From the NCBI GenBank assembly GCA_910584995.1, contig CAJUDW010000003.1, positions 1-64,000 of the forward strand: a stretch of 64,000 nt of DNA, given 5' to 3'. This document shows, one piece after another, positions 25,283 through 34,505 of the stretch. The stretch comes from an uncultured Oscillibacter sp. (GTDB taxonomy: Bacteria; Bacillota; Clostridia; Oscillospirales; Oscillospiraceae). Position numbers and translations under genes: made by a program. How positions within the stretch are numbered: position 1 is the stretch's first letter; each line of letters starts with the position of its first letter. The notes beneath the pieces were generated by a model. It saw only the letters and a list, made by a program, of their open reading frames with translations, did no database searches and was not told the origin of the DNA.

Positions 25283-26506
25283 TTAAAGCTTTCCCTGTTC
25301 CCGCAGAGCCAGCACCGTATCCGGCAGGCCCCAAAGGTTGATGAAGCCGGTGGCGTTGGTCTGGTCGTAGGCGCTCTCGTTGAAGGTCACCAGTTCCTCG
25401 GAGTACAGGCTCTCGGGGGAGGTGATGGAAGCGGTAATGATATTGCCCTTGTAGAGTTTCAGTTTCACGCTGCCAGTAACATGCTCCTGGGTCTTGTCGG
25501 CAAAGGCGCTGAGGGCCTCCCGGAGAGGGGTAAACCACTTGCCGTTATAGACAAGATCTGCAAAGTCCACCGCCAGTTTGCTCTTCATGTGGGCGGTATC
25601 CTTATCCACAGTGATCATCTCCAGGCACTGGTGGGCCTTGTAGAGGATGGTGCCGCCGGGAGTCTCGTAAACGCCCCGGTCCTTCATGCCTACCAGCCGG
25701 TTCTCCACGATGTCCAGCAGGCCGATGCCGTTTTCCCCACCCAGCTTGTTCAGCTTGCGGATGACGTCGCTGGCCTTCATCTTCTGGCCATCTACAGCCA
25801 CGGGCACACCCTTTTCAAAGTCGATGGTCACATAAGCGGGGACGTCCGGCGCATCAATGGGAGAAACGCCCATCTCCAGGAAACCGGGCTTTTCGTACTG
25901 GGGCTCGTTGGCAGGATCCTCCAGATCCAAGCCCTCATGGCTCAGATGCCAGAGGTTCTTATCCTTGGAATAATTGGTCTCCCGGCTGATTTTCAGGGGC
26001 ACCTGATGGGCCTCGGCGTAGTCGATCTCCTCATCCCGGCCCTTGATGTCCCACTCCCGCCAGGGGGCGATGATGGTCATGTCGGGGGCAAACCGCTTGA
26101 TGGTCAGTTCAAAACGGACCTGATCGTTGCCCTTTCCAGTGCACCCGTGGGCGATGGCGTCGGCCCCTTCGGCCTTGGCGATCTCCACCAGCCGCTTGGC
26201 AATAATGGGCCGGGCAAAAGCGGTGCCCAGCAGGTACTGTTCGTAGCTGGCGCCCATTTTCAGGGAGGGGATGATCACATCGTCCACCATCTCGTCAGTC
26301 AGATCCGCGATGTACAGCTTGCTGGCGCCGGTCTTCTTGGCCTTTTCCTCCAGGCCGTCCAACTCGTCGCCCTGGCCCACGTCAGCGGCTACGGCGATAA
26401 TCTCCGGGTTATTGTAATTTTCCTTCAGCCAAGGGATGATGATGGATGTATCCAGACCGCCGGAGTAGGCCAGTACAATTTTTTTCATATCCTTTTTCTC
26501 TTTCAT
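25283..26506 (-). CDS. argG: argininosuccinate synthase
   Basis: 407 residues. It condenses citrulline and aspartate with ATP. The PP-loop YSGGLDTS is at 14-21, and the citrulline/aspartate segments TGKGNDQVRFEL and PWREWDIKGRDEEIDYAE are intact. ATG 26506 follows AGGAGG at eight bases; ATG 26488 would be a second choice. It is the first gene of the nine-gene minus-strand cluster, and an ArgR-like promoter lies just upstream. Confidence 0.97.
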   Translation of the reverse strand: MKEKKDMKKIVLAYSGGLDTSIIIPWLKENYNNPEIIAVAADVGQGDELDGLEEKAKKTGASKLYIADLTDEMVDDVIIPSLKMGASYEQYLLGTAFARPIIAKRLVEIAKAEGADAIAHGCTGKGNDQVRFELTIKRFAPDMTIIAPWREWDIKGRDEEIDYAEAHQVPLKISRETNYSKDKNLWHLSHEGLDLEDPANEPQYEKPGFLEMGVSPIDAPDVPAYVTIDFEKGVPVAVDGQKMKASDVIRKLNKLGGENGIGLLDIVENRLVGMKDRGVYETPGGTILYKAHQCLEMITVDKDTAHMKSKLAVDFADLVYNGKWFTPLREALSAFADKTQEHVTGSVKLKLYKGNIITASITSPESLYSEELVTFNESAYDQTNATGFINLWGLPDTVLALREQGKL

Positions 26507-26538
26507 GGAAGGGCCCTCCTATTAAATGAAATAATGGT

Positions 26539-26571
26539 TGAATTATACGCTCATCGTGTATAATTATGCAA
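26539..26571 (-). promoter_or_regulatory. arg operon promoter with ARG-box-like sites
   Basis: On the minus strand TTGCAT (26566-26571), 18 bases, TATAAT (26542-26547). The promoter elements are part of two AT-rich half-palindromes, TGCATAATTATACA and GTATAATTCA, which resemble the Firmicute ArgR/AhrC operator. Arginine-dependent repression by ArgR is therefore likely. The regulator itself is not in this window. Confidence 0.6.
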
Positions 26572-26990
26572 GCATCATTTTGCACAACAATTTCCAGATA
26601 CTTTCGTTGCCTTTGCTCAATCTGCCAACAGTTTTTCAGAAAATCCAGGGATGGACGGGAAAAGCCGGTTCCCGGTGTCTACCCGTTCCAGGGATGCGGA
26701 TAAAATATTCATTATTTTTGTATATATACCCATTCCGGAAAATCAACGCTCCCCCTCCAGGCTGTCTTTCCGGAGCGGGGAGGGACGGAGGACGTCCCGG
26801 AGCACGAGGCTCCCCGCAAGTTTCCTCCCTAAAAGGGGGCTGTTCCGCCACAATGGGGTCCGGGTAAGCCCGGGCCCCATTGCTTTTATCGGATTCTGCG
26901 CCGCCGTCAGGAAGCCGGGTTTTATGGCCGGCAGGCTTTCAGGCGATCCCTTACTTTTTAGGCAAAACCAGCAGCATACCTGCCGGGTTT
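26572..26990. other. intergenic region between argG and fumC, with a likely fumC terminator
   Basis: About 420 bases without a supported gene. At 26852-26881 a 13-bp stem (AATGGGGTCCGGG with one G-T pair) forms a hairpin suited to ending fumC transcription on the minus strand. On the plus strand it is followed by GCTTTTATC. A GC-rich stretch at 26750-26830 contains small hairpins (GGGACGGAGGACGTCCC). An uncharacterised small RNA cannot be excluded. Confidence 0.5.
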
Positions 26991-28364
26991 TCAGGCCTCC
27001 TGTCCGGAAATCATCTTCTCCGGACGAACGATCTCGTCAAATTCCTCCCCAGTCAAAAGGCCCAGGTTCAATACCGCCTCCCGGAGGGTAGTACCCTCCC
27101 GAAGTGCCTTTTTAGCGCACCCGGCGGCCCTTTCGTAGCCGATTTTCGGCGTCAGGCAGGTAACCAGCATCAGGGAATTGTTCAGGTTTTCCGCCATCCG
27201 CTCCCGATCCGGCACAATCCCCTCCACGCAGTGGGCTCGGAAGGACTCGCACACATCCGCCAGCAGCCGGGCAGAAAGCTGGAAATTATAGGCCGAGACC
27301 GGCAGGAACACGTTCAGCTGGAAGTTCCCCTGGCTGGCGGCAAAACCAATGGCCGCGTCGTTCCCCATCACCTGCACCGCCGCCATGGTCACAGCCTCGC
27401 ACTGGGTGGGATTCACCTTTCCCGGCATGATGGAACTGCCCGGCTCGTTTTCCGGGATATGCAGTTCCCCCATGCCGCACCGGGGGCCGCTGGCCTGCCA
27501 GCGGATGTCGTTGGCGATTTTCATCAGGTTCGCCGCCAGGGCCTTCAGTGCCCCGTGGGCAAATACCAGGGCGTCCTTGCTGGTGAGGGCGTGGAACTTG
27601 TTCCCGTCCGGCTGGAAATCCAGGCCGGTCAGCTGCCGCAGTTCCCGGCAGACCATTTCGTCGTAGCACTTGGGGGCGTTAAGCCCCGTGCCTACCGCCG
27701 TCCCGCCGATTGCCAGACGGCACAACTCTCCCAGCGCCAGCCGCAGCATCCGGCAGGGGGCCAGAACCAGTTCCCGCCAGCCGGAAACCTCCTGGGCAAA
27801 TTTCAGCGGCGTGGCGTCCTGCAAATGGGTGCGGCCGATGCGGATCAAATCCGGATAGGCAGCCTCCAGCTTTTCAAAGGCCTCCGCCAGCCGCTCCGCC
27901 GCCGGAAGGACCTTGTTGGCCACCGACAGCGCCGCCGCAATATGGAGGGCGGAGGGATAGGTGTCGTTGCTGGACTGGGAGGCGTTCACCTGGTCGTTAG
28001 GGTGCAGGGCCTCCCCCCGCTCCGCCGCCAGATGGGCGATAACCTCGTTGACGTTCATATTGGTCTGGGTGCCGCTGCCGGTCTGCCAGACCACCAGGGG
28101 GAATTCTTCGTCCCATTTCCCCTCCCGGATCTCCCGGCAGACGGTGGAAACGGCCTCCGCCTGGGCCGCCGTCAGCTTCCCCGCTGCGGCGTTGGCCTTG
28201 GCGCAGGCCTCCTTCAAATAGGCGAAGGCGGTGATGATCTCCTTAGGCTGCCGCTGCCCGCCGATTTTAAAATTCTCCAGGCTCCGCTGGGTTTGTGCCC
28301 CCCAATGGTGGTCTGCCGGAACGGCTATCTCCCCCATGGTGTCATGTTCAATCCGGGTATTCAT
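26991..28364 (-). CDS. fumC: class II fumarate hydratase
   Basis: 457 residues, the usual length. It hydrates fumarate to malate without an iron-sulfur cluster. The signature GSSIMPGKVNPT is at 309-320, the catalytic histidine in GRTHLQDATP is H180, and SSNDTYPSA is at 131-139. The ATG at 28364 follows AGAGAGG; the longer frame to 28394 is unlikely. It is the last gene of the recA cluster. Its closeness to argH, which makes fumarate, is suggestive, but the two are on separate transcripts. Confidence 0.95.
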   Translation of the reverse strand: MNTRIEHDTMGEIAVPADHHWGAQTQRSLENFKIGGQRQPKEIITAFAYLKEACAKANAAAGKLTAAQAEAVSTVCREIREGKWDEEFPLVVWQTGSGTQTNMNVNEVIAHLAAERGEALHPNDQVNASQSSNDTYPSALHIAAALSVANKVLPAAERLAEAFEKLEAAYPDLIRIGRTHLQDATPLKFAQEVSGWRELVLAPCRMLRLALGELCRLAIGGTAVGTGLNAPKCYDEMVCRELRQLTGLDFQPDGNKFHALTSKDALVFAHGALKALAANLMKIANDIRWQASGPRCGMGELHIPENEPGSSIMPGKVNPTQCEAVTMAAVQVMGNDAAIGFAASQGNFQLNVFLPVSAYNFQLSARLLADVCESFRAHCVEGIVPDRERMAENLNNSLMLVTCLTPKIGYERAAGCAKKALREGTTLREAVLNLGLLTGEEFDEIVRPEKMISGQEA

Positions 28365-28410
28365 CACAAAACCTCTCTTTTTATGGATATTCAATCTCCG
28401 CCGGAGGCGG

Positions 28411-28986
28411 TCACATGGAGGAAATCACGTCCTTGTTCTTCACAAAATACTCCACGCCGGAATACAAGGTGGTCAGCGTGATGACTGCCACACAGACGGG
28501 GTCAATCCAGAGAAGCCACCCAACAGGCATAGCGGTCAGGGGATTTCCCTGGGCCCAGGCAATTTCCGGCCCCAGCAGAAGCATGACAACGACACAGACC
28601 ATAGTGGCGGCGGTTTTCACCTTCCCGGACCAACCGGCGGCAATGACCCTCCCGTTGTCGCTGGCAACCATCCGCAGGCCGCTGACGGCGAATTCCCGCA
28701 GAATCACAATCATCAGCGCCCAGGCAGGCATCCGCCCCACCTCCACGAACCACAGCATGGCGGCGGTGACAAGGATTTTATCTGCCAGCGGATCGGCAAA
28801 TTTGCCAAAATCCGTAATCAAATTGTACTTCCGGGCGATTTTCCCGTCCAGCAGATCCGTCAGGCTGGCGATGATGAAGATGGCCAGGGCCGCGTAATCG
28901 GCCCCCGGGAACCCCCAGTACAGCACCGCCATGAAAACCGGCGTCAGAATAATACGCAGGATCGTCAGTTTGTTGGGCAGATTCAT
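28411..28986 (-). CDS. pgsA: CDP-diacylglycerol--glycerol-3-phosphate 3-phosphatidyltransferase
   Basis: 191 residues, a membrane enzyme that makes phosphatidylglycerol phosphate. The CDP-alcohol phosphatidyltransferase motif D-G-x2-A-R-x8-G-x3-D-x3-D is complete (D47 to D69, DGKIAR..GKFADPLAD). Four to five membrane helices follow. The start overlaps the rimO stop (ATGA). Order rimO-pgsA after recA/recX is common in Clostridia, although often recA follows pgsA. Confidence 0.95.
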   Translation of the reverse strand: MNLPNKLTILRIILTPVFMAVLYWGFPGADYAALAIFIIASLTDLLDGKIARKYNLITDFGKFADPLADKILVTAAMLWFVEVGRMPAWALMIVILREFAVSGLRMVASDNGRVIAAGWSGKVKTAATMVCVVVMLLLGPEIAWAQGNPLTAMPVGWLLWIDPVCVAVITLTTLYSGVEYFVKNKDVISSM

Positions 28987-30314
28987 GGTTCTTCCTCCCT
29001 TTCTCCCACCGGCTCGCCGTCCATGGCGGCAGTAAACCGGACGGTCACAAACGTACCGGCGGGAATCTCCTCCTCCGAAGCGAAGTACACCCGCCCGTCA
29101 ATGTCCGGGGACTCCGCATAGGTGCGGCCAAAGTACATCTGGGCCTGTCCGTCAAAGCCCTCGCAGAGCACCTCCCGGGTTTCCCCCAGCAGGGACTCGT
29201 TGTAGCTGTCAATAATGTCCGACTGCACGTCCACCGCCAGTTCCGCCCTGCGGCGGGCCTCCTCGCCGTCCGGGTGCCCCATGGCCGCCGCCCGGGTGCC
29301 CTCCTCCGGGGAGAAGGGGAACACCCCGGCCCGCTCGATTTCCACTTCCCGCAGGAACTGGCACAGTTCCTCAAACTCTGCTTCCCCCTCTCCGGGGAGG
29401 CCGGTGATGACGCTGGTCCGCAGCACCAGGCCCGGAATCTTCTCCCGGAGTTCCCGGAACAGGGACAGCAGCCCCGCCTTGGTGTCCCGGCGGTTCATGG
29501 CCTTCAGAATCCCGTCATTACAGTGTTGGATGGGGATATCCAGATAGGGCAGGATTTTCGGCTCCCGGGCGATGGTGTCAATCAGTTCCTCCGTGATCTC
29601 GTCAGGGTATAAGTAGTGGAGGCGGATCCAATGGAAATCCAGCCTGCACAACTCCCGCAAAAGCGCCGCCAGACGGCGCTCCCCATAGAGATCCGTGCCG
29701 TAGCGGGTAATATCCTGGGCAATCACCAGCAGTTCCCGCACCCCGGCGGAGGCCAATTCTGCCGCCTCGTCCAGAAGTTCTTCCATGGGGCGGCTGCGGT
29801 ACTTTCCCCGGAGGGAGGGGATCACGCAGTAGGCGCAGTGGTTGTCGCACCCCTCCGCGATGCGGAGGTAAGCATACCAGGGGGGCGTAGACAGAATCCG
29901 GGGCCCGCCCTGCTCCGCCGTGTGGATATTGCCGAACCGGCAGGGCCGCAGGCCCCGCTCCATGGCTTCCTCCACAGCGGCGGCAATGTCCCCGTAGCTG
30001 CCGGTGCCGAGGATGCCGTCCACCTCCGGCAGTTCCTCCAAAACGCTCCCCTTGTACCGCTGGGCCATACAGCCTGTCACCAGGATCTTTTTCAGGCGGC
30101 CCGCCGCTTTCAGTTCCGCCATTTCCAGGATGACGCCGATGGCCTCCTCGCAGGCGGAGGACAAAAAGCCGCAGGTATTTACCACCGCCACATCGGCCCC
30201 GGCGGGCTCGGCTGTAACGGTGTGCCCGGCAGCCTGGGCCGCCGCCATCATCTGCTCACAGTTCACCTGGTTTTTGGCGCACCCAAGCGAGATGAACGCT
30301 ACTTGATATCCCAT
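28983..30314 (-). CDS. rimO: ribosomal protein S12 (aspartate) methylthiotransferase
   Basis: 443 residues, radical-SAM methylthiotransferase acting on the S12 aspartate. The N-terminal UPF0004 domain has the three cluster cysteines C12 (SLGCAKNQ), C48 and C82 (TGCMAQRY). The radical-SAM motif CDNHCAYC is C156/C160/C163, and a TRAM-like beta domain closes the C-terminus. The SLGCAKNQVNCEQM start separates RimO from MiaB. The ATG follows AGGAGAATTGC. Confidence 0.96.
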   Translation of the reverse strand: MGYQVAFISLGCAKNQVNCEQMMAAAQAAGHTVTAEPAGADVAVVNTCGFLSSACEEAIGVILEMAELKAAGRLKKILVTGCMAQRYKGSVLEELPEVDGILGTGSYGDIAAAVEEAMERGLRPCRFGNIHTAEQGGPRILSTPPWYAYLRIAEGCDNHCAYCVIPSLRGKYRSRPMEELLDEAAELASAGVRELLVIAQDITRYGTDLYGERRLAALLRELCRLDFHWIRLHYLYPDEITEELIDTIAREPKILPYLDIPIQHCNDGILKAMNRRDTKAGLLSLFRELREKIPGLVLRTSVITGLPGEGEAEFEELCQFLREVEIERAGVFPFSPEEGTRAAAMGHPDGEEARRRAELAVDVQSDIIDSYNESLLGETREVLCEGFDGQAQMYFGRTYAESPDIDGRVYFASEEEIPAGTFVTVRFTAAMDGEPVGEREEEP

Positions 30315-30402
30315 GCAATTCTCCTAATCCTTCCTGTACCCATAACCGGAAACAAAGGCCCCATCCGGGCGGACGGTGCCTGCCGGCCAGGCATACAGCT
30401 TC

Positions 30403-31023
30403 TTAATCCTCAGGCAGTTCCTGGCCGAAACGGCCCCAGGCAGATCGGATGTCCCCCCAGGAGAAGCCCCGCCGCAGCAGGGCGTCCGTCAGCCGCTTCT
30501 TCTCCCGCTCCTCCGGCATGCGGCCCCGGAGTTTGGATGCCAGGAAGGCGTCGATCTGCCCGCCGTCCTCCGGCAGTTCCGCCAGGGCCTCCTCCCACAG
30601 TTCCCGGGGAACCCCCTTTTCCCGGAGTTTCTCCCGGGTGCGGGCGGGGCCGTAGCCAAGCCCGGCGCAGTGGCGGGCCAGCATGGCGGCATACTCCCGG
30701 TCGTTGATGGCGCCGATGGCCTCCATCCACTGGGAGGCATACTGGGCCTCCGCCTGGCTGGCCCCCTTTTCCATCAGCTTCTTTTCCAGTTCCCGGCGGG
30801 ACATGGCCCGCCGGCCCACTAAATCCGCCGCCGTCACCTTCACGTTGGAAACCCCGGCGGCCTCCTTCAGCCGCGCCAGTCCCCCTTCGTCCAGTTCGTC
30901 GCCAGGGCGGAGGCCGAAATCCAGGAGTTCCTGTTCCGTGATCCGCAGCAGCGCCCCGTCCTCCAGAAATACCAGCACACGGCCCCGCTTCCGGCGGGAG
31001 GCCTCAATGCGGTCAATCCTCAT
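30403..31023 (-). CDS. recX: regulatory protein RecX
   Basis: 206 residues, normal for RecX. It binds RecA filaments and limits recombination. Three repeated three-helix units can be seen, each with a short arginine/leucine block: RRAMSRRELEKKLMEKG, ARTREKLREKGVP and RLTDALLRRGFSWGDI. ATG 31023 lies inside the recA stop region (11-base overlap), which gives a low, coupled level relative to RecA. The in-frame extension to 31107 lies within recA and is rejected. Confidence 0.9.
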   Translation of the reverse strand: MRIDRIEASRRKRGRVLVFLEDGALLRITEQELLDFGLRPGDELDEGGLARLKEAAGVSNVKVTAADLVGRRAMSRRELEKKLMEKGASQAEAQYASQWMEAIGAINDREYAAMLARHCAGLGYGPARTREKLREKGVPRELWEEALAELPEDGGQIDAFLASKLRGRMPEEREKKRLTDALLRRGFSWGDIRSAWGRFGQELPED

Positions 31024-32125
31024 CCTTGAAGTCCTCGGCGCTGACGTCCACGGCCCGGCCCGCCGCCTTGGCGGCTGCGCGGCCCTGGTTGCTGAGGAGT
31101 TTGTCAAAATTCTTCCGGATATCCGCCTCCAGCTTCTCCGCTATCTCCGGGTTCTCCTGGAGGTATTTCTTGGCGGCGTCCCGGCCCTGGCCGATACGGG
31201 TCTCCCCCATGGAGAACCAGGATCCGGACTTTTGCAGCAGTTCCAGACGGACGCCCAGATCCACCAGTTCGCCGTCGTGGGCAATGCCCTCGCCGTACAT
31301 GATGTCAAATTCCGCCTCCCGGAAGGGGGGCGCCACCTTATTCTTCACAACCTTCGCCCGGGTGCGGTTGCCGATGATCTCGCCGCTGCTCTTCAGGGCC
31401 TCAATCCGCCGCACGTCGATGCGGACGGAGGAGTAGAACTTCAACGCCCGGCCGCCGGTGGTCACCTCCGGGTTGCCGTACATAACGCCCACTTTTTCCC
31501 GCAGCTGGTTGATGAAAATCACAATGGTGTTGGTCTTGCCGATAGCCCCCGTCAGTTTCCGCAGGGCCTGGCTCATCAGGCGGGCCTGGAGGCCCACGTA
31601 GGTGTCACCCATCTCGCCCTCAATCTCCGCCCGGGGTACCAGGGCAGCCACGCTGTCCACCACTACCACGTCGATGGCACCGGAGCGCACCAAGGCCTCG
31701 GTGATTTCCAAAGCCTGCTCACCGGTGTCCGGCTGAGAGATCAGGAGATCCTCCACCTTGACCCCCAGGGCCCGGGCATAGGTTGGATCCAAAGCGTGCT
31801 CCGCGTCCACAAAGGCGGCCTCGCCGCCCCGCTTCTGGGCCTCCGCCGCCACGTGAAGGGCCAGGGTGGTCTTACCAGAGGACTCCGGCCCGTAAATCTC
31901 GATGATCCGCCCCTTGGGCAGGCCGCCGATGCCCAGGGCCACGTCCAAGGCCAGGGATCCGGTGGGGATGTAATCCACATTCATCGCGGCTCCGTCGCCG
32001 AAGCGCATGATGGATCCCTTGCCGTAAGTCTTTTCAATCTGGGCCATGGCGGCCTCAATGGCTCTTTTCCTGCCCTCCGCCGCGGTGGCAGTAGGGCTGG
32101 GGACGGAAGCTTTCTCTTTTGCCAT
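31013..32125 (-). CDS. recA: recombinase RecA
   Basis: 370 residues. The DNA-strand-exchange ATPase has Walker A GPESSGKT (79-86), the Walker B region VVVVDSVAALVP, the L2 loop region REKVGVMYGNPEVTTGGRALKFY and an acidic C-terminus ending VSAEDFKDED. The ATG follows AGGAGGACAACAG. No LexA box was recognised by eye in the 70 bases upstream. It is co-transcribed with recX. Confidence 0.98.
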   Translation of the reverse strand: MAKEKASVPSPTATAAEGRKRAIEAAMAQIEKTYGKGSIMRFGDGAAMNVDYIPTGSLALDVALGIGGLPKGRIIEIYGPESSGKTTLALHVAAEAQKRGGEAAFVDAEHALDPTYARALGVKVEDLLISQPDTGEQALEITEALVRSGAIDVVVVDSVAALVPRAEIEGEMGDTYVGLQARLMSQALRKLTGAIGKTNTIVIFINQLREKVGVMYGNPEVTTGGRALKFYSSVRIDVRRIEALKSSGEIIGNRTRAKVVKNKVAPPFREAEFDIMYGEGIAHDGELVDLGVRLELLQKSGSWFSMGETRIGQGRDAAKKYLQENPEIAEKLEADIRKNFDKLLSNQGRAAAKAAGRAVDVSAEDFKDED

Positions 32126-32201
32126 GCTGTTGTCCTCCTGATGTTGATGTATGTAATCCGTGTATGGTTTTTGCCGTTTTCAACTGGGATTCGGCCGGAG
32201 A

Positions 32202-32396
32202 TCAGAACTCCTCCGGCTCCCGGGGGATGATAATGGCGCAGAGGATATAGGCCACAATCCCGCTGCCGCCAAGAAGGGTAAACGCCGCTCAGGCCAGGCG
32301 CACTAAAGTGGCGTCCAGGCCAAAATAGTCAGCAACGCCGCCGCACACGCCGTCCAGCATCTTGTCACTTGCGCGTTTATAAAGACGTTTTTCCAT
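32202..32396 (-). pseudogene. PspC-domain protein interrupted by a TGA
   Basis: The ATG at 32396 follows AAGGAAGG and encodes KRLYKRASDKMLDGVCGGVADYFGLDATLVRLA, a typical PspC N-terminus. The frame then meets TGA at 32289-32291 and continues after it as AAFTLLGGSGIVAYILCAIIIPREPEEF to a second TGA at 32202-32204. In PspC proteins the interrupted position is usually tryptophan (LVRLAW..FTLLGG), so a single TGG-to-TGA change explains the break. If intact it would be a 64-residue stress-related membrane protein. Only a 35-residue fragment without its membrane helix can now be made, unless the stop is read through or is a sequence error. Confidence 0.85.
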
Positions 32397-32413
32397 GATG
32401 AGATCCCTTCCTT

Positions 32414-33280
32414 TCAAATCTCCTTGCAGATGGTGCCGAACACCACCCGGGGGATGTCCCGCAGATCCTTCACAATCTGGATATCCCCGAAGCCCCGGCT
32501 CCGCATAATCCGCAGTACCTGATCCGCCTGGCCGATGCCCACCTCGAAGTACAGCCGCCCGCCGGCGGTCAGGGAGTCCCGCCATTTTTCCGTAATGTCC
32601 CGGTAGAAAGCCAGGCCGTCGGGGCCGCCGTCCAGGGCCATGCGGGGTTCATAGTCCCTAACGGAACCGTCCAAGGTCTCAATGTCCGCCGTGGGGATGT
32701 ACGGGGGATTGCAGATGATGCAGTCAAACTCCCCCAAGCCCCGGTCCGGCAGGCTCCGTGCATCCATTTTCACCGGCACCACCCGGCCCGTCAGGTTGTT
32801 CCGGCGGATATTCTGGCGGCAGATCCGGAGGGCCCCATCGGACCACTCCCCCAAAACCGCCCGGGACTGGGAGACCTGGGCAGCCACCGCCAGCCCCACG
32901 CAGCCGCTGCCGGCGCAGAGATCCAGCACCCGGCAGCTTTCCAGCGTTTCGCAGAACCGGATAGCCTGCTCCGCCAGCACCTCCGTGTCGGGCCGGGGGA
33001 TCAGCACTTCCCGGGAGATGTCCAGGGGCATGCCGTAAAACTCCCACTCCCCGATGAGATAGGCCACCGGCTCTCCCGCCAGCCGCCGTTCCACCAGTTC
33101 CCGCACACGCCGCTCCAGTTCCGGGGAGGCGTACAGGCCTCCGTCCCGCTGGAACTGCTCCCGGGTCTTGCCGGTCCCAAAGCACACCAGTTCCCGGGCC
33201 TCCAGGGTCGCAGCCTCCGCGCCCTCCGCCCGCAGCTGCCGCCGGATGTCCAGATACAGGTTGTTGTATGTGATTGCCAT
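32414..33280 (-). CDS. prmC: peptide chain release factor N(5)-glutamine methyltransferase
   Basis: 288 residues. It methylates the GGQ glutamine of release factors RF1/RF2. The N-terminal helical domain (1-90) precedes a Rossmann methyltransferase domain with VLDLCAGSGCVGLAVA (SAM site, 118-133) and the catalytic NPPY (191-194). The family block IPRPDTE is at 94-100. It lies four bases after yqhQ. In many Firmicutes yqhQ-prmC-prfA are neighbours; prfA is absent here. Confidence 0.95.
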   Translation of the reverse strand: MAITYNNLYLDIRRQLRAEGAEAATLEARELVCFGTGKTREQFQRDGGLYASPELERRVRELVERRLAGEPVAYLIGEWEFYGMPLDISREVLIPRPDTEVLAEQAIRFCETLESCRVLDLCAGSGCVGLAVAAQVSQSRAVLGEWSDGALRICRQNIRRNNLTGRVVPVKMDARSLPDRGLGEFDCIICNPPYIPTADIETLDGSVRDYEPRMALDGGPDGLAFYRDITEKWRDSLTAGGRLYFEVGIGQADQVLRIMRSRGFGDIQIVKDLRDIPRVVFGTICKEI

Positions 33281-33284
33281 TCTC

Positions 33285-34256
33285 TCACCACTCGTCTTTT
33301 CCCTTTTTGCTGGGCAGTACCAGTTCCAGCGCCCGGATGGCGCACTCGATCATACCGTCCTCCGGCTCGTTGGTGGTAAAATTCTGCATCCACATGCCGG
33401 GGGCCGTCAGGATCTTTGCCAGCTTGTTGTCCTGGACATGGCGGCCCACCCAGCGGTTGAATTCATATGTCACGCCCACCACCAGGGGCAGCAGCAGCAG
33501 ATGCACCAGCGTCCGCAGCCAGACATTGGTGATCGGCCAGATGCCAAACACCGCGCCGGAGAAGAGGATCGACACGAAAATCACCACAAAGAGGAAGCTG
33601 GTGCCGCACCGGGGATGGTGCCGGGGCTGCTTGCGGACGTTTTCCACCGTCAGGGGGAGGCCCGCCTCATAGCAGAAGATGGTCTTATGCTCCGCGCCGT
33701 GGTACTGGAAAACCCGGTAAATATCCTTCTGCTTGGAGCAAAAAATCAGATACAGCAAAAAGATGACGATTTTCAAAAGGCCCTCCATCACATTCCGGCC
33801 CCAGAGGGGGAACCCCGGGAAGAAGTGGAGCACCGCGCCGGTGAGGAAAGTGGGCAGCACCAGGAACAAAAACACGGAGAGGCCGACGCCCAAAACCACC
33901 GCCAGGGCAACCACCACGCTCTCCAGCTTCTTGCTGGAGAGGTGTTTTTCCAGCCACTGCTCAAATTTGGACGGCTGCGACGCCTCATCCTCCGGGTAAA
34001 AATCAGCGGAGTACATCAGGGCCTTGACCCCCTCCACCATAGACGCCAGGAAATTGACGGTGCCCCGGATCAGCGGCACCCCTAAAATGGGAAAGCGGTC
34101 CTTAATCAGCTTGAGCCGCTCCACTTTTTCCACCAGGTTTCCCTCCTGGTCCCGCACCACAATGGCCTGCTGTTCGGGCCCCCGCATGAGGATGCCCTCG
34201 ATAAGCGCCTGTCCGCCGATGCTGGTGCGGAAGGCGCAGGATTGTTTTTCTGCCAT
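33285..34256 (-). CDS. yqhQ: DUF1385 family membrane protein (YqhQ-like)
   Basis: 323 residues. Conserved DUF1385 features are GGQALIEGILMRGP near the N-terminus, FQYHGAEHKTIFCYEAG in the middle and PRHHPRCGTSFLFVV, with four membrane helices. The HGAEHK and RCGTS blocks suggest a metal- or ligand-binding site, but function is unknown. ATG 34256 follows AAAGGAATTCCC; the frame to 34385 lacks a ribosome site. It is the first gene of the prmC-recA cluster. A hairpin (34327-34350) lies in its leader. Confidence 0.92.
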   Translation of the reverse strand: MAEKQSCAFRTSIGGQALIEGILMRGPEQQAIVVRDQEGNLVEKVERLKLIKDRFPILGVPLIRGTVNFLASMVEGVKALMYSADFYPEDEASQPSKFEQWLEKHLSSKKLESVVVALAVVLGVGLSVFLFLVLPTFLTGAVLHFFPGFPLWGRNVMEGLLKIVIFLLYLIFCSKQKDIYRVFQYHGAEHKTIFCYEAGLPLTVENVRKQPRHHPRCGTSFLFVVIFVSILFSGAVFGIWPITNVWLRTLVHLLLLPLVVGVTYEFNRWVGRHVQDNKLAKILTAPGMWMQNFTTNEPEDGMIECAIRALELVLPSKKGKDEW

Positions 34257-34505
34257 GGGAATTCCTTTCTTTCGTTGAGAGAGTGTATAATCTGCAAACC
34301 GGGAACCCATCTTTAAAAATGCGTCTCGGCAGCAGGCGCCGCTGCTGCCGCAAAGGGCCCGGCCTGTATGCCTGCCGTCCGGCAAAAGCGCGTCCTGCCC
34401 GCAAAGGGCGTCCGGGCCGGAACCAGCAGATGGACGTATGGGGCTTTGCTGACTATATCACAGATTTTTCCGGATTGCAACGTTTGTTCGATTCAAAAAG
34501 CCCTC

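Noticed and set aside
26640..26880. Possible 6S-like or SRP-like small RNA in the argG-fumC gap
   Set aside because: Small hairpins are present but the conserved bubble or domain sequences of either RNA were not found by eye.
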